Notes: generated by a model from the letters alone, not told the origin. 64,000 nt of DNA from Natrarchaeobaculum aegyptiacum (GCF_002156705.1 NZ_CP019893.1:124001-188000), one strand, 5' to 3'; positions 43,998 to 55,104 are shown, numbered from the stretch's first letter. Translations and numbers: made by a program.

Positions 43998-44929
43998 GTC
44001 GGCGCGTGCTGTCCGATCTTCCACGGTGGGTGCTGGCGCTCGGCCCAATCGCAATCCTCGTTGCCGTCTTCGCCGTCCTCTATTTCACGTCTCCGTTCGG
44101 AACTCTCGACTCGGTTGGCGACGCGAGCACGCTCGAGATCCTCTGGATGCTGACGATCATCGGCTCCATCGCGGGGATCATCCCCGTCGCGATCGGGATG
44201 CTCTGGTTCCCGTTTATCCGCGATCTTGAGACGCGCTATCTCCACGCATTCCTCGCGCTGGCAGCCGGTGTGCTGGCGTTCATCGCCCTCGAGATGACCG
44301 AGGACATGATATTCGACTACGGCGTCAACGTCGAGAACACGGCACTGGCCGCATCGGCCGTGATCGTCGGCGTCGGTGGCACGTTCGCCGTGATGTACGC
44401 TGCGAGTCAGTGGCGCCAGCGAAAGATGACCGCAACCGACAAGAGCGGCCTCGAGATTGCCTACCTCGTCGCGTTAGCGCTCGGTCTCCACAGTATCGGT
44501 GAGGGACTTGGAATCGGTGTCGCCTACATCAACGAGGATCCGACACTGCTGATGTTGCTCGTGCTCGCGTTCATCATGCACAACGTGATGGAGGGGCCGA
44601 CAGTGGTCGCCGCCGTCGCGCGCGACCGGAAAACGCCACCCCTGCGTCACTTCGCTGCTATGGGCGTCATCGCGGGCGGCCCCGTCATCCTCGGGGGCTG
44701 GATCGGGAGTTTCGCCCAGTCTGACCTGCTCGCCGTCCTGTTCTTCGCGATCGCAATCGGCGCGATCTTGCAGGTGCTCATCGAAGTCGCAGACCTCATC
44801 CGGTTCGACGCGGAGGCCATCCTCACGCGGATCAACGCCGCCACCTTCGCCGTCGGCTTCGTGCTCATGTTCCTCCTCGAGGACGTCCTCACGGAGGTGC
44901 TCCTCGAGGGGTGGCTGTTCGCCGGCTGA
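43994..44929 (+). CDS. ZIP-family metal transporter
   Basis: This 311-residue membrane protein has about eight hydrophobic segments and the ZIP metal-site motifs LGLHSIGEGLGIG (TM4, near residue 160) and IMHNVMEGP (TM5, near residue 195). These His/Glu residues form the binuclear metal pathway. It moves Zn, Mn or Fe across the membrane. A DtxR-type palindrome lies in its promoter, so metal-responsive repression is likely. The ATG overlaps the stop of a 15-codon leader ORF. Confidence 0.9.
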   Translation: MSRRVLSDLPRWVLALGPIAILVAVFAVLYFTSPFGTLDSVGDASTLEILWMLTIIGSIAGIIPVAIGMLWFPFIRDLETRYLHAFLALAAGVLAFIALEMTEDMIFDYGVNVENTALAASAVIVGVGGTFAVMYAASQWRQRKMTATDKSGLEIAYLVALALGLHSIGEGLGIGVAYINEDPTLLMLLVLAFIMHNVMEGPTVVAAVARDRKTPPLRHFAAMGVIAGGPVILGGWIGSFAQSDLLAVLFFAIAIGAILQVLIEVADLIRFDAEAILTRINAATFAVGFVLMFLLEDVLTEVLLEGWLFAG

Positions 44930-45163
44930 CGACGAACTCGTCGTCGCGCGGGCCCTCTCCGCTCGATTCGACCGGCCACTCCACGTCGTCGACCGCGTTG
45001 CTGACGTTCGCCCAACAGTTCACCCGGTCACTGGGCATTTCTATCGACTTCCCCGTCGGTGATTTTACGGGCTCGAACGTCAGAACCGGTTCCACTGGGA
45101 ATTGCCAGCAACCGGGAGTGGTAACCCGTCGGGTTTAAGGAATCCAAATACGAATAATTCGCT

Positions 45164-45697
45164 ATGTCATCGATCGAATTGACCCCGAGTCAAAAAAAGA
45201 TTCTCCGCGCATTGACGAATCTCCACAAGGAGTCCGAAGACGCCATCAAAGGTGAAGACATCGCCGATCAGGTCGACCGCAACCCCGGGACGATTCGCAA
45301 TCAGATGCAGAGTCTCAAAGCACTGCAACTCGTAGAGGGTGTCCCCGGCCCCAAGGGTGGATACAAACCGACCGCGGCCGCCTACGAGGCCCTCGAGATC
45401 CAGCAGATGGACGACCCGGCGTCGGTCCCGATCCAGCACGAAGGCGAACCCGTCGAGGACGTCATCGTCGAGGAAATCGACCTCTCGAGCGTCCACCATC
45501 CGGAACTCTGCCGCGCAGAGATCCACCTGCAGGGAACGATCGGCTCGATCAGCGAGGACGATTCGGTCATCGTCGGTCCGACCCCGCTCTCGAAGCTCGT
45601 CGTCGAAGGGAGCGTCGACGGCAAGGACGACACGAACAACATCCTCATCTTGCGCATCGACGACATGGTCGCTCCCGCCGAAGAGCCCGAGCACTGA
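45164..45697 (+). CDS. Winged-helix transcriptional regulator (Rrf2-like, haloarchaeal)
   Basis: The 177-residue protein has an N-terminal winged helix (residues about 5-65; LTPSQKKILRALTNL, DIADQVDRNPGTIRNQM, then VPGPKGGYKPT as the wing). A C-terminal domain of about 90 residues follows with CRAEIHLQGTIGSI and NNILILRIDDM segments. It resembles haloarchaeal proteins annotated as Rrf2-type or generic HTH regulators. A small-molecule ligand is possible for the C-terminal domain. Target genes are unknown. The upstream region has an AT-rich TATA-like segment. Confidence 0.8.
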   Translation: MSSIELTPSQKKILRALTNLHKESEDAIKGEDIADQVDRNPGTIRNQMQSLKALQLVEGVPGPKGGYKPTAAAYEALEIQQMDDPASVPIQHEGEPVEDVIVEEIDLSSVHHPELCRAEIHLQGTIGSISEDDSVIVGPTPLSKLVVEGSVDGKDDTNNILILRIDDMVAPAEEPEH

Positions 45698-45928
45698 GAG
45701 TCGCCCGACCGACTCGCTCGACGCACTGCCGCCGTAGACGTCTCTGACGGTCGTTTTCTCAGCTTCTCCGCGTAATGCTCACCGGAAGTTCGCTTCGCCT
45801 TCGAGTCCGTACCACACGAGGCAGTCCCGGGAACGTCGGCTTCTCTCGAGTGCCCTGCTGTACTGTGGCGGAATTCGAACCGTCGAAACCGTTGCCAACG
45901 GAGTTACTGCGTCGAAAACGAGTCTCCG

Positions 45929-48427
45929 TCAGTCGTCGTCGCTGGTGTCGGCGTCGCCGTCCTCGTCTGCGGCCATCGACGCAGCCGGAATCGTGTCCAC
46001 GCTCGCGACTGCGTCGCCGGCTTCGACGTCCATGACGATGACGCCCTTGGTGTTCCGACCGACGGTCGAAACTTCGTCGACGCGCGTGCGAACGATCTGT
46101 CCGTTTTCGCTCATCAACACGAGGTGGTCGTCGTCGTCGACGGCCTTCACGGCCGTCACCGGGCCGTTTCGTTCGTCGGTCTTGATGTCGATCAGTCCTT
46201 TCCCGTACCGCGACTGGGTGCGGTACTCACTGAGGACCGTCCGTTTCCCGTACCCGTTCTGCGTGACGGTGAGCAGCGCCCGCCCGTCCTCCTCGTCGGT
46301 CGCGACCAGCCCCGCGACGGCGTCGCCAGCCTCCAGATCGATGCCGTTGACACCGCGTGCGGTTCGCCCCATCGCACGGGCTTCGGTCTCGTCGAACCGG
46401 ATGGTCATCCCGCCCTCGGTGGCGATCACGAGGTCGGTGGTCCCGTCGGTCACTTCGACGTCGACCAGTGCGTCGCCGTCCTCGAGCGAGGCAGCGATCT
46501 TGCCGTTGGACTGGATGCGTTCGAACTCCTCGCCCGCGGTGCGTTTGACGTAGCCGTGCTTGGTGACCATCGTGACGAACTCGTCGTCGTCGAACGTGTC
46601 GGTGTCGACGACGGCGGTGATCTCCTCGCCGTCGTCTAGGTCGAGGATGTTGACGGCCGACTTCCCGCGAGCGGTCCGGCCCATCTCCGGGATCTCGTAG
46701 GTCTTGAGCCGGTAGACTTTGCCCTGGTTGGTAAAGCAAAGCAGGTAGTCGTGGGTGTTCGCCCGGAAGACTGCCGAGACGCGGTCGCCTTCCTTGACGT
46801 CCGCGCCGATGATGCCCTTGCCGCCGCGACCCTGGGGGTCGAACCGGGAGATGGGCATCCGCTTGACGTAGTCGTCTTCGGTCATGACGACGAACACCTC
46901 CTCCTCGGGGATGAGGTCCTCGTGGGTGACCGTGCCCTCGTCCTCGATGATCGAGGTGCGCCGATCGTCGTCGTATTCGGCGTCGATCTCGCGTAGTTCC
47001 TCCTTGATGACGCCGAGCAGTTCCTCCTCGCTCTCGAGGATGGTCCTCAGGCGTTCGATCTCGGCCTGAACCTCCTCGTACTCGGCTTCGATCTCGGCGG
47101 CCTCCATCGAGGTGAGACTGCCGAGTTGCATCCGGACGATGTGATCGGCCTGGTCGGACGAGAAGTCGAACTCCGTCTGAAGAGCTTCTTTGGCCTCCGT
47201 CCGGTTCTCGCAGTTGCGGATGAGTTCGACCACGTCGTCGACGTTGTCGAGTGCTTTCAGCCGCCCTTCGAGAATGTGGGCCCGGTCTTCGGCTTCCTCG
47301 AGGTCGTATTCGCTTCGCCGGCGGACGACCTCCCGGCGGTGGGCGACGTACTCCTCGAGGGTCTCTTTGAGCGAGAGAACCCGGGGCTGGCCGTCGACCA
47401 GCGCGAGGTTGATGATGCCGAACGTTCGCTCGAGGTGATTCTCGAGCAGGCGGTTCTTGACGATCTCGGTGTTCGCGCCGCGTTTGAGTTCGACGACGAT
47501 ACGCACGCCGTCGCGATCGGACTCGTCACGCAGGTCCGAAATACCGTCGATCTCGCCCTCGTTGACGTCGTCTGCGATGCGTTCGACGAGGCGGGCCTTG
47601 TTGGTCTGGAACGGGAGTTCGGTGATGACGATGCGTTCGCGGCCCGATTTCCACTCTTCGACCTCGAACTCCGCGCGCACGCGAAGTCGGCCGCGGCCAG
47701 TCTTGTAGGCCTTGTAGATGGCGTCCCGGCCGACGATGTTTGCGCCAGTGGGGAAGTCCGGGCCCTTGACGTGTTCCATCAGCTCCTCGACGGTCGCGTC
47801 GGGATTGTCGATGAGTTCGATGGTAGCGTCGATTACCTCACCGAGGTTGTGCGGCGGGATGTTCGTCGACATCCCGACGGCGATTCCCGACGATCCGTTG
47901 ACAAGCAGGTTCGGGAACGCTGCTGGCAGGACGTCGGGCTCTTGCAGACGGTCGTCGTAGTTCGAGGAGAAGTCGACGGTGTCTTTGTCGATGTCCTCGA
48001 GCAGTTCCTCGGCGATGGCGGCCATCCGGGCCTCTGTGTATCGCTGGGCTGCAGGCGGGTCGCCGTCCATCGAGCCGAAGTTCCCCTGCCCGTCGACGAG
48101 GGGATAGCGCATCGAGAAGTCCTGTGCCATCCGGACGAGCGTGTCGTAGATCGCGCTGTCGCCGTGTGGGTGGAAGTCACCCATCGTCTCGCCGACGATC
48201 GATGACGATTTGCGATGGCTGGAACCGCTCGTAACGCCCATTTCGTGCATCGCGTAGAGGATGCGTCGGTGGACGGGTTTGAGCCCGTCTTCGACGCGCG
48301 GGAGCGCACGACCTGCGATGACGCTCATCGCGTAGTCGATGTAGCTCTGTTCCATCTCCTCTTCGATGCGGACGTTTTCGACTGTCCGTGCCTCTATATC
48401 GGTCGGATCGGGTACGTCTGAACTCAT
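45929..48427 (-). CDS. gyrA: DNA gyrase subunit A
   Basis: This 832-residue protein has the GyrA breakage-reunion domain, including the quinolone region [17 protein letters not shown] and the catalytic Tyr in [11 protein letters not shown] (about residue 120). The coiled-coil tower follows, then a C-terminal beta-pinwheel domain with the GyrA box QGRGGKG and repeated R-T-A/G blades. The Ser and Asp of the quinolone region are retained. It makes up the gyrase with GyrB, adding negative supercoils. ATG 48427 lies 22 bp below the gyrB stop; the tail is an acidic D/E run. Confidence 0.97.
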   Translation of the reverse strand: MSSDVPDPTDIEARTVENVRIEEEMEQSYIDYAMSVIAGRALPRVEDGLKPVHRRILYAMHEMGVTSGSSHRKSSSIVGETMGDFHPHGDSAIYDTLVRMAQDFSMRYPLVDGQGNFGSMDGDPPAAQRYTEARMAAIAEELLEDIDKDTVDFSSNYDDRLQEPDVLPAAFPNLLVNGSSGIAVGMSTNIPPHNLGEVIDATIELIDNPDATVEELMEHVKGPDFPTGANIVGRDAIYKAYKTGRGRLRVRAEFEVEEWKSGRERIVITELPFQTNKARLVERIADDVNEGEIDGISDLRDESDRDGVRIVVELKRGANTEIVKNRLLENHLERTFGIINLALVDGQPRVLSLKETLEEYVAHRREVVRRRSEYDLEEAEDRAHILEGRLKALDNVDDVVELIRNCENRTEAKEALQTEFDFSSDQADHIVRMQLGSLTSMEAAEIEAEYEEVQAEIERLRTILESEEELLGVIKEELREIDAEYDDDRRTSIIEDEGTVTHEDLIPEEEVFVVMTEDDYVKRMPISRFDPQGRGGKGIIGADVKEGDRVSAVFRANTHDYLLCFTNQGKVYRLKTYEIPEMGRTARGKSAVNILDLDDGEEITAVVDTDTFDDDEFVTMVTKHGYVKRTAGEEFERIQSNGKIAASLEDGDALVDVEVTDGTTDLVIATEGGMTIRFDETEARAMGRTARGVNGIDLEAGDAVAGLVATDEEDGRALLTVTQNGYGKRTVLSEYRTQSRYGKGLIDIKTDERNGPVTAVKAVDDDDHLVLMSENGQIVRTRVDEVSTVGRNTKGVIVMDVEAGDAVASVDTIPAASMAADEDGDADTSDDD

Positions 48428-48449
48428 GTAGTTACTTCGCCTCGAATCC

Positions 48450-50384
48450 TCAGATGTCGATCCACTCGGCTTCCGGCGCGTTCTCCTTGATGAACTGCTT
48501 GCGCGGTTCGACCGCATCGCCCATCAACACCGAGAACATCTTGTCCGCCGCAGCGGCGTCCTCGACGGTGATCTGTTTGAGGATGCGGTTTTCGGGATTC
48601 ATCGTCGTCTCCCAGAGCTGCTCGGGGTTCATCTCGCCGAGACCCTTGAACCGCTGGACCTGCGACGGGTTGCCGTTGCACTTCTCCGCGACGATTTCGT
48701 CGCGTTCGGCGTCGGTCATCGCGTCGTAGGTCTCCCCGCGGTAACGAATCCGGTACAGCGGGGGCTGGGTCGCGTAGACGTAGCCACCCTCGAGCAGCGG
48801 GCGCATGTGCCGGTAGAAGAACGTCAGCAGCAGGGTCCGGATGTGTGCCCCGTCGACGTCGGCGTCTGTCGCCATGATGATCTTCTGGTAGCGGACGTCC
48901 TCGACGTCGAACTCGTCGCCGATCCCCGCGCCGATGGCGGTGATCATGTTGCGAATCTCGTCGTTCTCCAGGATCCGATCGAGGCGGTGTTTCTCGACGT
49001 TCAGGATCTTCCCCTTGATCGGGAGAACGGCCTGAAACTCGGGGTTTCGAGCCTGTTTGGCGCTACCGCCTGCGGAGTCACCCTCCGCGATGAAGATCTC
49101 GGCTTCCTCGGGATCTTTGGTCTGACAGTCCGCGAGTTTGCCCGGCAGGGAGGTCGACTCGAGTGCGGACTTCCGGCGAGTCAGCTCTTCTGCCTTCTTC
49201 GCCGCCATCCGGGCTTTCGCGGCCTCGACGGCCTTCAGGATGATCGCCTGTGCCGTGTCGGGGTGTTCCTCGAAGTAGGTGCCCAGACCCTCGTGGACGG
49301 CGCTCTCGACGATGCCCCGGACCTCGCTGTTGCCGAGTTTCGTCTTGGTCTGGCCCTCGAACTGCGGGTCGGGGTGTTTGACCGAGATGACCGCAGTCAG
49401 CCCCTCGCGGATGTCTTCGCCCGTGAGGTTCTCGTCGAGATCCGACAGCAGGTCGTTGTCGTTCGCGTAGTCGTTGACGACTCTGGTGAGGGCGGTCTTG
49501 AAGCCCGTGAGGTGGGTGCCGCCCTCGCGGGTGTTGATGTTGTTCGCGAAGGCGTGGATCGACCCCTGCAGCTCCTCAGTGGCCTGCATCGCGACCTCTA
49601 CCTGGATGTTCTGGTCTTCGTCTTCGAAGTAGATGACGTCGGCGTGCATCGCCGAGCGCGTCTCGTTTAAGTACTCGACGAACTCTCGGATGCCGCCTTC
49701 GTACTCGTAGGTCTCCTCGACCGGTGGATCGTCGTCGTGTGCGTCCGGTCGTTCGTCCCGGAGCGTGATGGCCACGCCGGAGTTGAGGAAGGCGAGTTCG
49801 CGCAGGCGGTTCGAGAGCGTCGAGAACGTGAAGCTGTCTGCCTCGAAGATACCCGTGTCGGGCCAGAACCGGATCTGGGTCCCGTTCGATTCACCGGACT
49901 CCATGTCGCGGACTCGCTCCATGTCGCCGTCGGGTTCACCCTGCTCGAAACGGTGGCGAAAGACCCCACCGTCGCGTTTGACCTCGACCTCGAGTTCCGC
50001 GGAAAGGGCGTTGACCACCGAGACGCCGACGCCGTGGAGCCCACCGGAGACCTGGTAGGACTTGTTGTCGAACTTTCCGCCCGCGTGCAGCACAGTCAGG
50101 ATCACCTCGAGTGCGGGGCGGTCGTACTCGTCGTGGGTGTCGACGGGGATACCGCGACCGTCGTCGGCGACGCTCACCGACTCGTCCTCGTGGATGGTGA
50201 CGGTGATGTCGTCGCAGTGACCGGCCAGCGCCTCGTCGATCGAGTTGTCCACGACCTCGTAGACCAGGTGGTGGAGACCTCGAGAGTCAGTAGAGCCGAT
50301 GTACATCGCGGGCCGTTTGCGGACGGCCTCCAGGCCCTCTAAGACCTGGATCTGTCCGGCACCGTACTCGCTTTCCTGGGACAT
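48450..50384 (-). CDS. gyrB: DNA gyrase subunit B
   Basis: The 644-residue protein has the GHKL ATPase domain ([32 protein letters not shown]) near the N-terminus, a transducer region, and the C-terminal TOPRIM domain with [10 protein letters not shown] (about residue 425) and DADVDGAHI. It hydrolyses ATP to drive supercoiling with GyrA. The gene precedes gyrA as an operon, with the candidate TATA element 34-41 bases upstream of the ATG. Confidence 0.97.
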   Translation of the reverse strand: MSQESEYGAGQIQVLEGLEAVRKRPAMYIGSTDSRGLHHLVYEVVDNSIDEALAGHCDDITVTIHEDESVSVADDGRGIPVDTHDEYDRPALEVILTVLHAGGKFDNKSYQVSGGLHGVGVSVVNALSAELEVEVKRDGGVFRHRFEQGEPDGDMERVRDMESGESNGTQIRFWPDTGIFEADSFTFSTLSNRLRELAFLNSGVAITLRDERPDAHDDDPPVEETYEYEGGIREFVEYLNETRSAMHADVIYFEDEDQNIQVEVAMQATEELQGSIHAFANNINTREGGTHLTGFKTALTRVVNDYANDNDLLSDLDENLTGEDIREGLTAVISVKHPDPQFEGQTKTKLGNSEVRGIVESAVHEGLGTYFEEHPDTAQAIILKAVEAAKARMAAKKAEELTRRKSALESTSLPGKLADCQTKDPEEAEIFIAEGDSAGGSAKQARNPEFQAVLPIKGKILNVEKHRLDRILENDEIRNMITAIGAGIGDEFDVEDVRYQKIIMATDADVDGAHIRTLLLTFFYRHMRPLLEGGYVYATQPPLYRIRYRGETYDAMTDAERDEIVAEKCNGNPSQVQRFKGLGEMNPEQLWETTMNPENRILKQITVEDAAAADKMFSVLMGDAVEPRKQFIKENAPEAEWIDI

Positions 50385-50417
50385 GTAAAACCTGTTTTCG
50401 GGTAGTGGACGGGGACT

Positions 50418-50425
50418 AATAAAAG
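50418..50425 (-). promoter_or_regulatory. TATA-like element before gyrB
   Basis: TTTTATTA on the minus strand lies 34-41 bases before the gyrB ATG, giving a predicted start site some 10-15 bases upstream of the ATG. A run of alternating GC (GCGCGAGCGC) lies farther upstream. Confidence 0.5.
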
Positions 50426-50552
50426 TTCACGTACGCGCGCGAGCGCGAGCGCGAAATGCCGGGCCAGAGTCTGATATCGGACCGTCGAAAAACGAAGCGA
50501 GAGACCAGGTTCGGCCGTCTACGTCCAGAGTCCGAGGACCTCGCCTGTGGCG

Positions 50553-52487
50553 TCAGAGGAACCGGAACGTCTCGAGGTTCTTCGGTGCGAACGTTCGCAT
50601 GTTGTAGTCGTGGTAGAGGGCCGAGGAGAGGTCCTGGACGGAGCGTTCGTCGCCGTGGACACAGAGGACTTTCTCGGGGCGGGGATTCATCGTCTTCACG
50701 AAGTTCTCGAGTCCGGCCCGGTCTGCGTGACCGGAGAAGCCGTCCACGGTCTCGACGTTGACGTTGAGCGAGAGGGTGCCACGGCCGTTGTCGCCGTTGA
50801 CGGGACCGATCTCACTGGTCGGGATCTCGTCCCAGCCGCTCTGGATGCGCCGTCCGAGGGTTCCCTGCGCCTGGTATCCCGCGAAGAGCAGTGTCGAGTC
50901 CGGGTCGGGGCCGATGTGGCCGAGCCAGGACATGATCGGACCGCCGGTGACCATCCCCGAGGTCGAGAGGATGATACAGGGGTCGCCGTCGGCCACGTCC
51001 TGGCGTTCTTCCTCGCCACCGTCGATGTGGTTGAACTGCTCGGCGAGGAACGGGTTCTCGTCTTCGTGGAAGATGCGGTCCCGGAGATCGTCCCGGAGGT
51101 ACTCGGGATAGGTCGTGTGGATGGCCGTCGCCTCCCAGATCATCCCGTCCAGGTGGACCGGCATCGTCGGAATGTCACCGGAGCGCATCGCCTCCTCCAG
51201 GACGAGCATGAGTTCCTGTGATCGACCGACCGCGAACGCGGGGATGAGCGTCTTGCCGCCCCGTTCGGCGGTCTCCCTGACGACTTGCTTGAGCTTCTCC
51301 TCGGAGTCTTCCTGATCGGTCTGGTAGTCGTTGCGCCCGCCGTAGGTCGACTCGAGGACGAGCGTCTCTACCCGCGGGAAGTCGTTGACCGCGCCGTTGA
51401 ACAGGCGGGTGTCCTCGTAGTGGATGTCGCCGGAGAAACAGACGTTGTAGAGGCCGTCGCCGATGTGGAAGTGCGAGACGGCGGAGCCGAGGATGTGACC
51501 CGCGTTGTGGAAGGTGAGTTTAACGTCCGGCGCGATGTCGGTGACGTCGCCGTACTCGAGCGGGATGCAGTGTTTGATCGCCTCGCGGACCTGTTCGGAC
51601 TCGTACGGCGGTGTGCGTCCCTCTTTCGCTGCGACGTCGAGGTAGTCGAGAGTCAGCAGGCCCATCAGGTCGCGGGTTGGCTCGGTACAGTAGATCGGGC
51701 CGTCGTAGCCGTACTTGAACAACAGCGGGATGAGCGCGGAGTGGTCGAGGTGAGCGTGGGTGAGGACGACGGCGTCGATCGTCTGTGGGCCGGCACCGAG
51801 AGCCTCGGGGGCGTGCAGGTACGGCACTTCGCCTTCTGCGCCGGGTTTGTCGCCGCAGTCGATGAGAATGCGCGTCTCGGGCGTCGAGAGGATGAACGAC
51901 GCACGACCGACCTCGCGACAGCACCCGAGCGTCGAGATGCGGACGTACTCGTCGTCGGACATCTCCTCACGGTGGATCTGTCGACCGACCCTCTCCAGAA
52001 TGTCTCGCCGCTCGTCGCGTTCTTGCTTGAGGAAGCTCCGAACGTTCGAGACTGTCGAGGACTCGATCGGTGGCGTCCGGACGACTTCGGGCGTCCAGCC
52101 GACGTTCTTGGTGATGTCACGGAGCGTCGAGCCGTGGCGGCCGATGACCATCCCCGGCTTCTCGGCCTCGATGACGACCTCACCGGTGTCGGCGTGGAAG
52201 TCGAGGTCGGTGACGCCCGCTTCGTCGGGAATTACCTGAAGAATTTCTTCGCGAGCCTGTTCCGGCGTGGAAAGCGCACTCGGGTCTGGACGGACCGTAA
52301 TGCGCTTTCGAAACTTGCTCGCGAGTTTCCGAACGAGGTCACCCTGGTTCGCGAACTTCTTCGGGTCGCGCGTGTAAACGACGAGTTCGGGGCCTTCGTA
52401 CTTCACCGAGGAGACCGAGATATCGCCCGGTAACTCCTGCGTGATCTTTGCTTTCAAATCGTCAAGTTGCTGCTCTACAGTGCTCAT
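50553..52487 (-). CDS. Beta-CASP ribonuclease aCPSF1/FttA with N-terminal KH domains
   Basis: This 644-residue protein contains two N-terminal KH-like domains (residues about 5-150, with the GXXG loop in VIGRHGSTL). The metallo-beta-lactamase core follows with HAHLDH (about residue 242), HNAGHILGSA and CFSGDIHYEDT, then the beta-CASP domain and a C-terminal VHGDERS. This is the archaeal CPSF73-like factor that cleaves nascent RNA and terminates transcription. It has STLGCCREVGR in place of the more common GGCREVG. Other RNA-processing genes are not adjacent. Confidence 0.95.
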   Translation of the reverse strand: MSTVEQQLDDLKAKITQELPGDISVSSVKYEGPELVVYTRDPKKFANQGDLVRKLASKFRKRITVRPDPSALSTPEQAREEILQVIPDEAGVTDLDFHADTGEVVIEAEKPGMVIGRHGSTLRDITKNVGWTPEVVRTPPIESSTVSNVRSFLKQERDERRDILERVGRQIHREEMSDDEYVRISTLGCCREVGRASFILSTPETRILIDCGDKPGAEGEVPYLHAPEALGAGPQTIDAVVLTHAHLDHSALIPLLFKYGYDGPIYCTEPTRDLMGLLTLDYLDVAAKEGRTPPYESEQVREAIKHCIPLEYGDVTDIAPDVKLTFHNAGHILGSAVSHFHIGDGLYNVCFSGDIHYEDTRLFNGAVNDFPRVETLVLESTYGGRNDYQTDQEDSEEKLKQVVRETAERGGKTLIPAFAVGRSQELMLVLEEAMRSGDIPTMPVHLDGMIWEATAIHTTYPEYLRDDLRDRIFHEDENPFLAEQFNHIDGGEEERQDVADGDPCIILSTSGMVTGGPIMSWLGHIGPDPDSTLLFAGYQAQGTLGRRIQSGWDEIPTSEIGPVNGDNGRGTLSLNVNVETVDGFSGHADRAGLENFVKTMNPRPEKVLCVHGDERSVQDLSSALYHDYNMRTFAPKNLETFRFL

Positions 52488-52803
52488 AGTAGCCGAATCT
52501 GGCGTGCGTGAACTCGCCTCTGAGAGGGATCGTCTGGCGGAACGGCTGTCGTCGTCAGACTGTACAGAACGCCGAACACAGCGGAATCGACCGCCGGAAC
52601 AGGTGCGTCTGTCGATGCGACGACTCGAATCCGGATCATCTGTCTCTCCGTTCGCCGTGTGACGACCGCTCCCAGGGTGGAGTGTCCTGATCTGTGCGGG
52701 ACAATTCCAGAGAGAACCCGCTTACCTGACGCTATTTGTTGCGGGGTATAAAAGCCTTCGCAAAAGCAAGGGCATTCGGTGACGAACCGGCCATTCGAGC
52801 AGT
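52488..52803. other. Divergent intergenic region
   Basis: I see no gene in these 316 bases. A TATA-like TATAAAAG at 52747-52754 faces the gene at 52804, about 50 bases before its start. No further structure stands out. Confidence 0.6.
52747..52754 (+). promoter_or_regulatory. TATA-like TATAAAAG
   Basis: A consensus-like archaeal TATA box lies 50 bases before the ATG of the 52804 gene, implying a 5' leader of about 25 bases. Confidence 0.5.
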
Positions 52804-53307
52804 ATGTTACTCACACCCGAGCGCGTTCGAACGGAACGAGACTGGATCGCAGACCGTGCAGATCGCGTCGTCCCGGTGATCAACGACGTCAGAGACGACC
52901 TCGGAACGATCTTCGAGACCGACGTCGACGACGTGACCGAAGTCCAGTACCGCGCGGAGGTCGACGCCGTCTTCGCCGACGGTGATCTGGCGGTCAACGT
53001 CGCCGCGCTGGTCGCACTCCTGCGCGACCTCGACGTCGAGGGCGACTATCCCGGATTCGTCGTCGACGAACTCCTCGGCCGCGAACTCGCCGCGACGATC
53101 GCCGGCTCCCAGCCACTTCGTACCCTCGGCGAGGCGACGTTCCACTACGCAGACCTGCAGGTCCACGGTCAACCGGACGAACCAGCCGGCGTCGACGACC
53201 TCGAGGCGGCGCTCGCGGCTGGATTTCAGGAGCGACTACCGGGCTGGGACTGGACCGAACGGGAGAGCCCATTCTCACCCGCCCGTGGCGACCAGACCCA
53301 CGAATAA
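52804..53307 (+). CDS. Conserved haloarchaeal hypothetical protein
   Basis: The 167-residue acidic protein begins MLLTPERVRTERDWIADRADRVVP and ends with a PGWDWTERESPFSP motif. It is predicted to be soluble and helical, with a D/E-rich centre and no cofactor motif. I do not recognise a family. It is convergent with the lipoprotein gene. Confidence 0.7.
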   Translation: MLLTPERVRTERDWIADRADRVVPVINDVRDDLGTIFETDVDDVTEVQYRAEVDAVFADGDLAVNVAALVALLRDLDVEGDYPGFVVDELLGRELAATIAGSQPLRTLGEATFHYADLQVHGQPDEPAGVDDLEAALAAGFQERLPGWDWTERESPFSPARGDQTHE

Positions 53308-53324
53308 ACGAGAGTGTAGGGTCT

Positions 53325-53906
53325 TCAGCCCTGTTCTTCGACCTGTTCTTGCAGCTCTTCCTCGAGTGCTTCTTCGTCCATCTCGTCGGGGTCGGGCTGG
53401 GCGGCCATGGCCTCCTGGGCCTCGACATATTCCTGACTCGGAAGCAAGGCGCTGACCGCACCGTCGTTGAGTTGAGCGACCAGCGCTTCGGCGTCGCCGT
53501 CGACGAGGAAGGCTCCCTGGTCGGGCATCGACGCTTCGACGTGATAGGCGTCTGCGTCCGCTGCGGTCGACTGGAACGAATCGGCGAGGTCGTCGATGAT
53601 CTCCATCTGACGCCGTTGCATCTCCTGTTGGGCCTGCATCTGGTCGAGTTCGCCCGCTTCGACCTGTTCGACGATCTCGGCTTCGATTTCGGCGAGTTCG
53701 TCGGGGTCGGGCTGGACGAGTGCGGTGAGCGCCGTGTCGCTTACGTCATCGGGGTCGATCTCGTCGCCGTCCCCCTGTTCCTGGGGGGTCTCGGGTTCAG
53801 AACCGTCGTCGGTCGATGGTTGCAGATCACTACAGCCAGCGACCGAAGCCGCTGCACCAGCCGTCGCCAGTTGGAGGAACCGACGACGATTCTGGATTCG
53901 TTTCAT
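53325..53906 (-). CDS. Tat-exported lipoprotein, unknown function
   Basis: This 193-residue protein carries a twin-arginine signal (NRRRFLQLATAGAAASVAGC) with a lipobox-like VAGC, so it is exported folded through Tat and anchored by a lipid. The mature part is extremely acidic and rich in E, Q and A, including a predicted coiled-coil stretch (EIEAEIVEQVEAGELDQMQA) and a C-terminal E-run. No catalytic or ligand motif is visible. Binding or structural roles are possible. Family not recognised. Confidence 0.75.
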   Translation of the reverse strand: MKRIQNRRRFLQLATAGAAASVAGCSDLQPSTDDGSEPETPQEQGDGDEIDPDDVSDTALTALVQPDPDELAEIEAEIVEQVEAGELDQMQAQQEMQRRQMEIIDDLADSFQSTAADADAYHVEASMPDQGAFLVDGDAEALVAQLNDGAVSALLPSQEYVEAQEAMAAQPDPDEMDEEALEEELQEQVEEQG

Positions 53907-54095
53907 TACGTCCCGGCCTCGACACTCCGCACGAATAAGCCTTTCCGACGTTCTTCGTTACCGATACAGATCAGGGTCGTCGAGGGCTCTCGAAACCACC
54001 TGTGCCATCCCCCGCTGCCTCCAGTCAACGCCACTTACTATCAGTTTACGCGAGTTGCCATCAGTTTGGCACCTCACGGGAGTCCGGCACGTCGG

Positions 54096-54962
54096 ATGGA
54101 CGTGGTCGAGTCGTTTTTCCCCACCCGCGGAGAACGATCGATCGTGTCCAGCTCCGACGAGACCCGACCCGGTGACCGGGCGACCACCGTGAGCCTCGAG
54201 TCTCCCACACTTGCGACCGCCCACGAGGCTATCGTCGATGCACTCGATCACGGCGCGCTCTGCACGGTGGTCGGTCGCTGTCGGGTCGACGGCTCGGAAT
54301 CGATCGAGAGGCCGGCTCCGACCCGCGTCTGCGTGTTCAAACCCGATGGAACCGCCCTCGTTCACGGACTCGAGGGGCGGAGTCCGCTCGCGACGTCGGG
54401 CACGGGAGGTGCGTTCACGGTGTGCCTCGAGTCGGATCGCCTCGTCGTCGAGCGGGACCAGAAATCAGTTCGATCGTCTTCGAGTCGGCGTTCGGAGACG
54501 TTCTGCGTTCGGGTCGAGACGGTCCTGCACGTGAACGTCGTCGAAACGGACGAACGAGACGAACCGCCCGAGGCCGAGACGACTCGACAGACACACGGCG
54601 AGTCCCCGACCGAAGCCGACCTCCGACACCGGCTCCTCGAGGCTCCCGACCTGCTCGAGCCCGGCTTCACGCCGCTGGCGACGGAACGGCGGACTTCCGC
54701 GGGTCCGGTCGACGTCTACGGCGAGGACGCTGCCGGTCGCACCGTCGTCGTCGAACTCAAGTCCCGCCGCGCTGGACCGGACGCGGTGAGCCAGCTTCGG
54801 CGGTACGTCGACGCCCTCGATCGTGACCTCCACGCCGAGACGACCGTTCGTGGCGTTCTCGTCGCCCCCTCCGTCACGTCTCGCGCGGATCGCCTGCTCG
54901 CCCGGTACGGCCTCGAGTTCGTCGCGCTCGAGGGATCGACCGACGCCGACGGTTCCGCCTAA
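54096..54962 (+). CDS. nucS: Mismatch-specific endonuclease NucS/EndoMS
   Basis: The 288-residue protein has an N-terminal DNA-binding domain with LVHGLEGRSPL-like and FKPDGTALVHG motifs, and a C-terminal RecB-like nuclease domain. Its core, GPVDVYGEDAAGRTVVVELK, contains the catalytic D and the E-x-K. It is followed by AGPDAVSQLRRYVD, the other conserved NucS motif. NucS cuts both strands at mismatches. Length and motif order fit. The frame is open from 53349, but the true start is at or near 54096. A region of low homology (residues 10-30) may mean a start further down. Confidence 0.85.
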   Translation: MDVVESFFPTRGERSIVSSSDETRPGDRATTVSLESPTLATAHEAIVDALDHGALCTVVGRCRVDGSESIERPAPTRVCVFKPDGTALVHGLEGRSPLATSGTGGAFTVCLESDRLVVERDQKSVRSSSSRRSETFCVRVETVLHVNVVETDERDEPPEAETTRQTHGESPTEADLRHRLLEAPDLLEPGFTPLATERRTSAGPVDVYGEDAAGRTVVVELKSRRAGPDAVSQLRRYVDALDRDLHAETTVRGVLVAPSVTSRADRLLARYGLEFVALEGSTDADGSA

Positions 54963-55084
54963 TCGTCGCCGTGACCGCCGCGGGAGTCCTCGCGTACACG
55001 TCGGGCAGGTCCCCGGGCGTCGACGACGTCGCGTCGGCACGCGCCTCGACGGCACCGACCCTGGTGAGTTCCTGTTGACATCCT

Positions 55085-55104
55085 CCCGCGCCTAAAGACG
55101 CGGG
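55085..55104. ncRNA. Hairpin end of the TnpB element, likely 3' part of an omega RNA
   Basis: CCCGCG (55085-55090) pairs with CGCGGG (55099-55104) around an 8-base loop. It sits 34-53 bases past the tnpB stop codon and matches the right-end structure of such elements. In TnpB systems the RNA made from this end guides the nuclease, the guide being the flanking DNA just beyond. Transcription here is inferred. Confidence 0.5.

Noticed and set aside
53349-54095. N-terminal extension of nucS
   Set aside because: This part is antisense to the lipoprotein gene and lacks NucS features.
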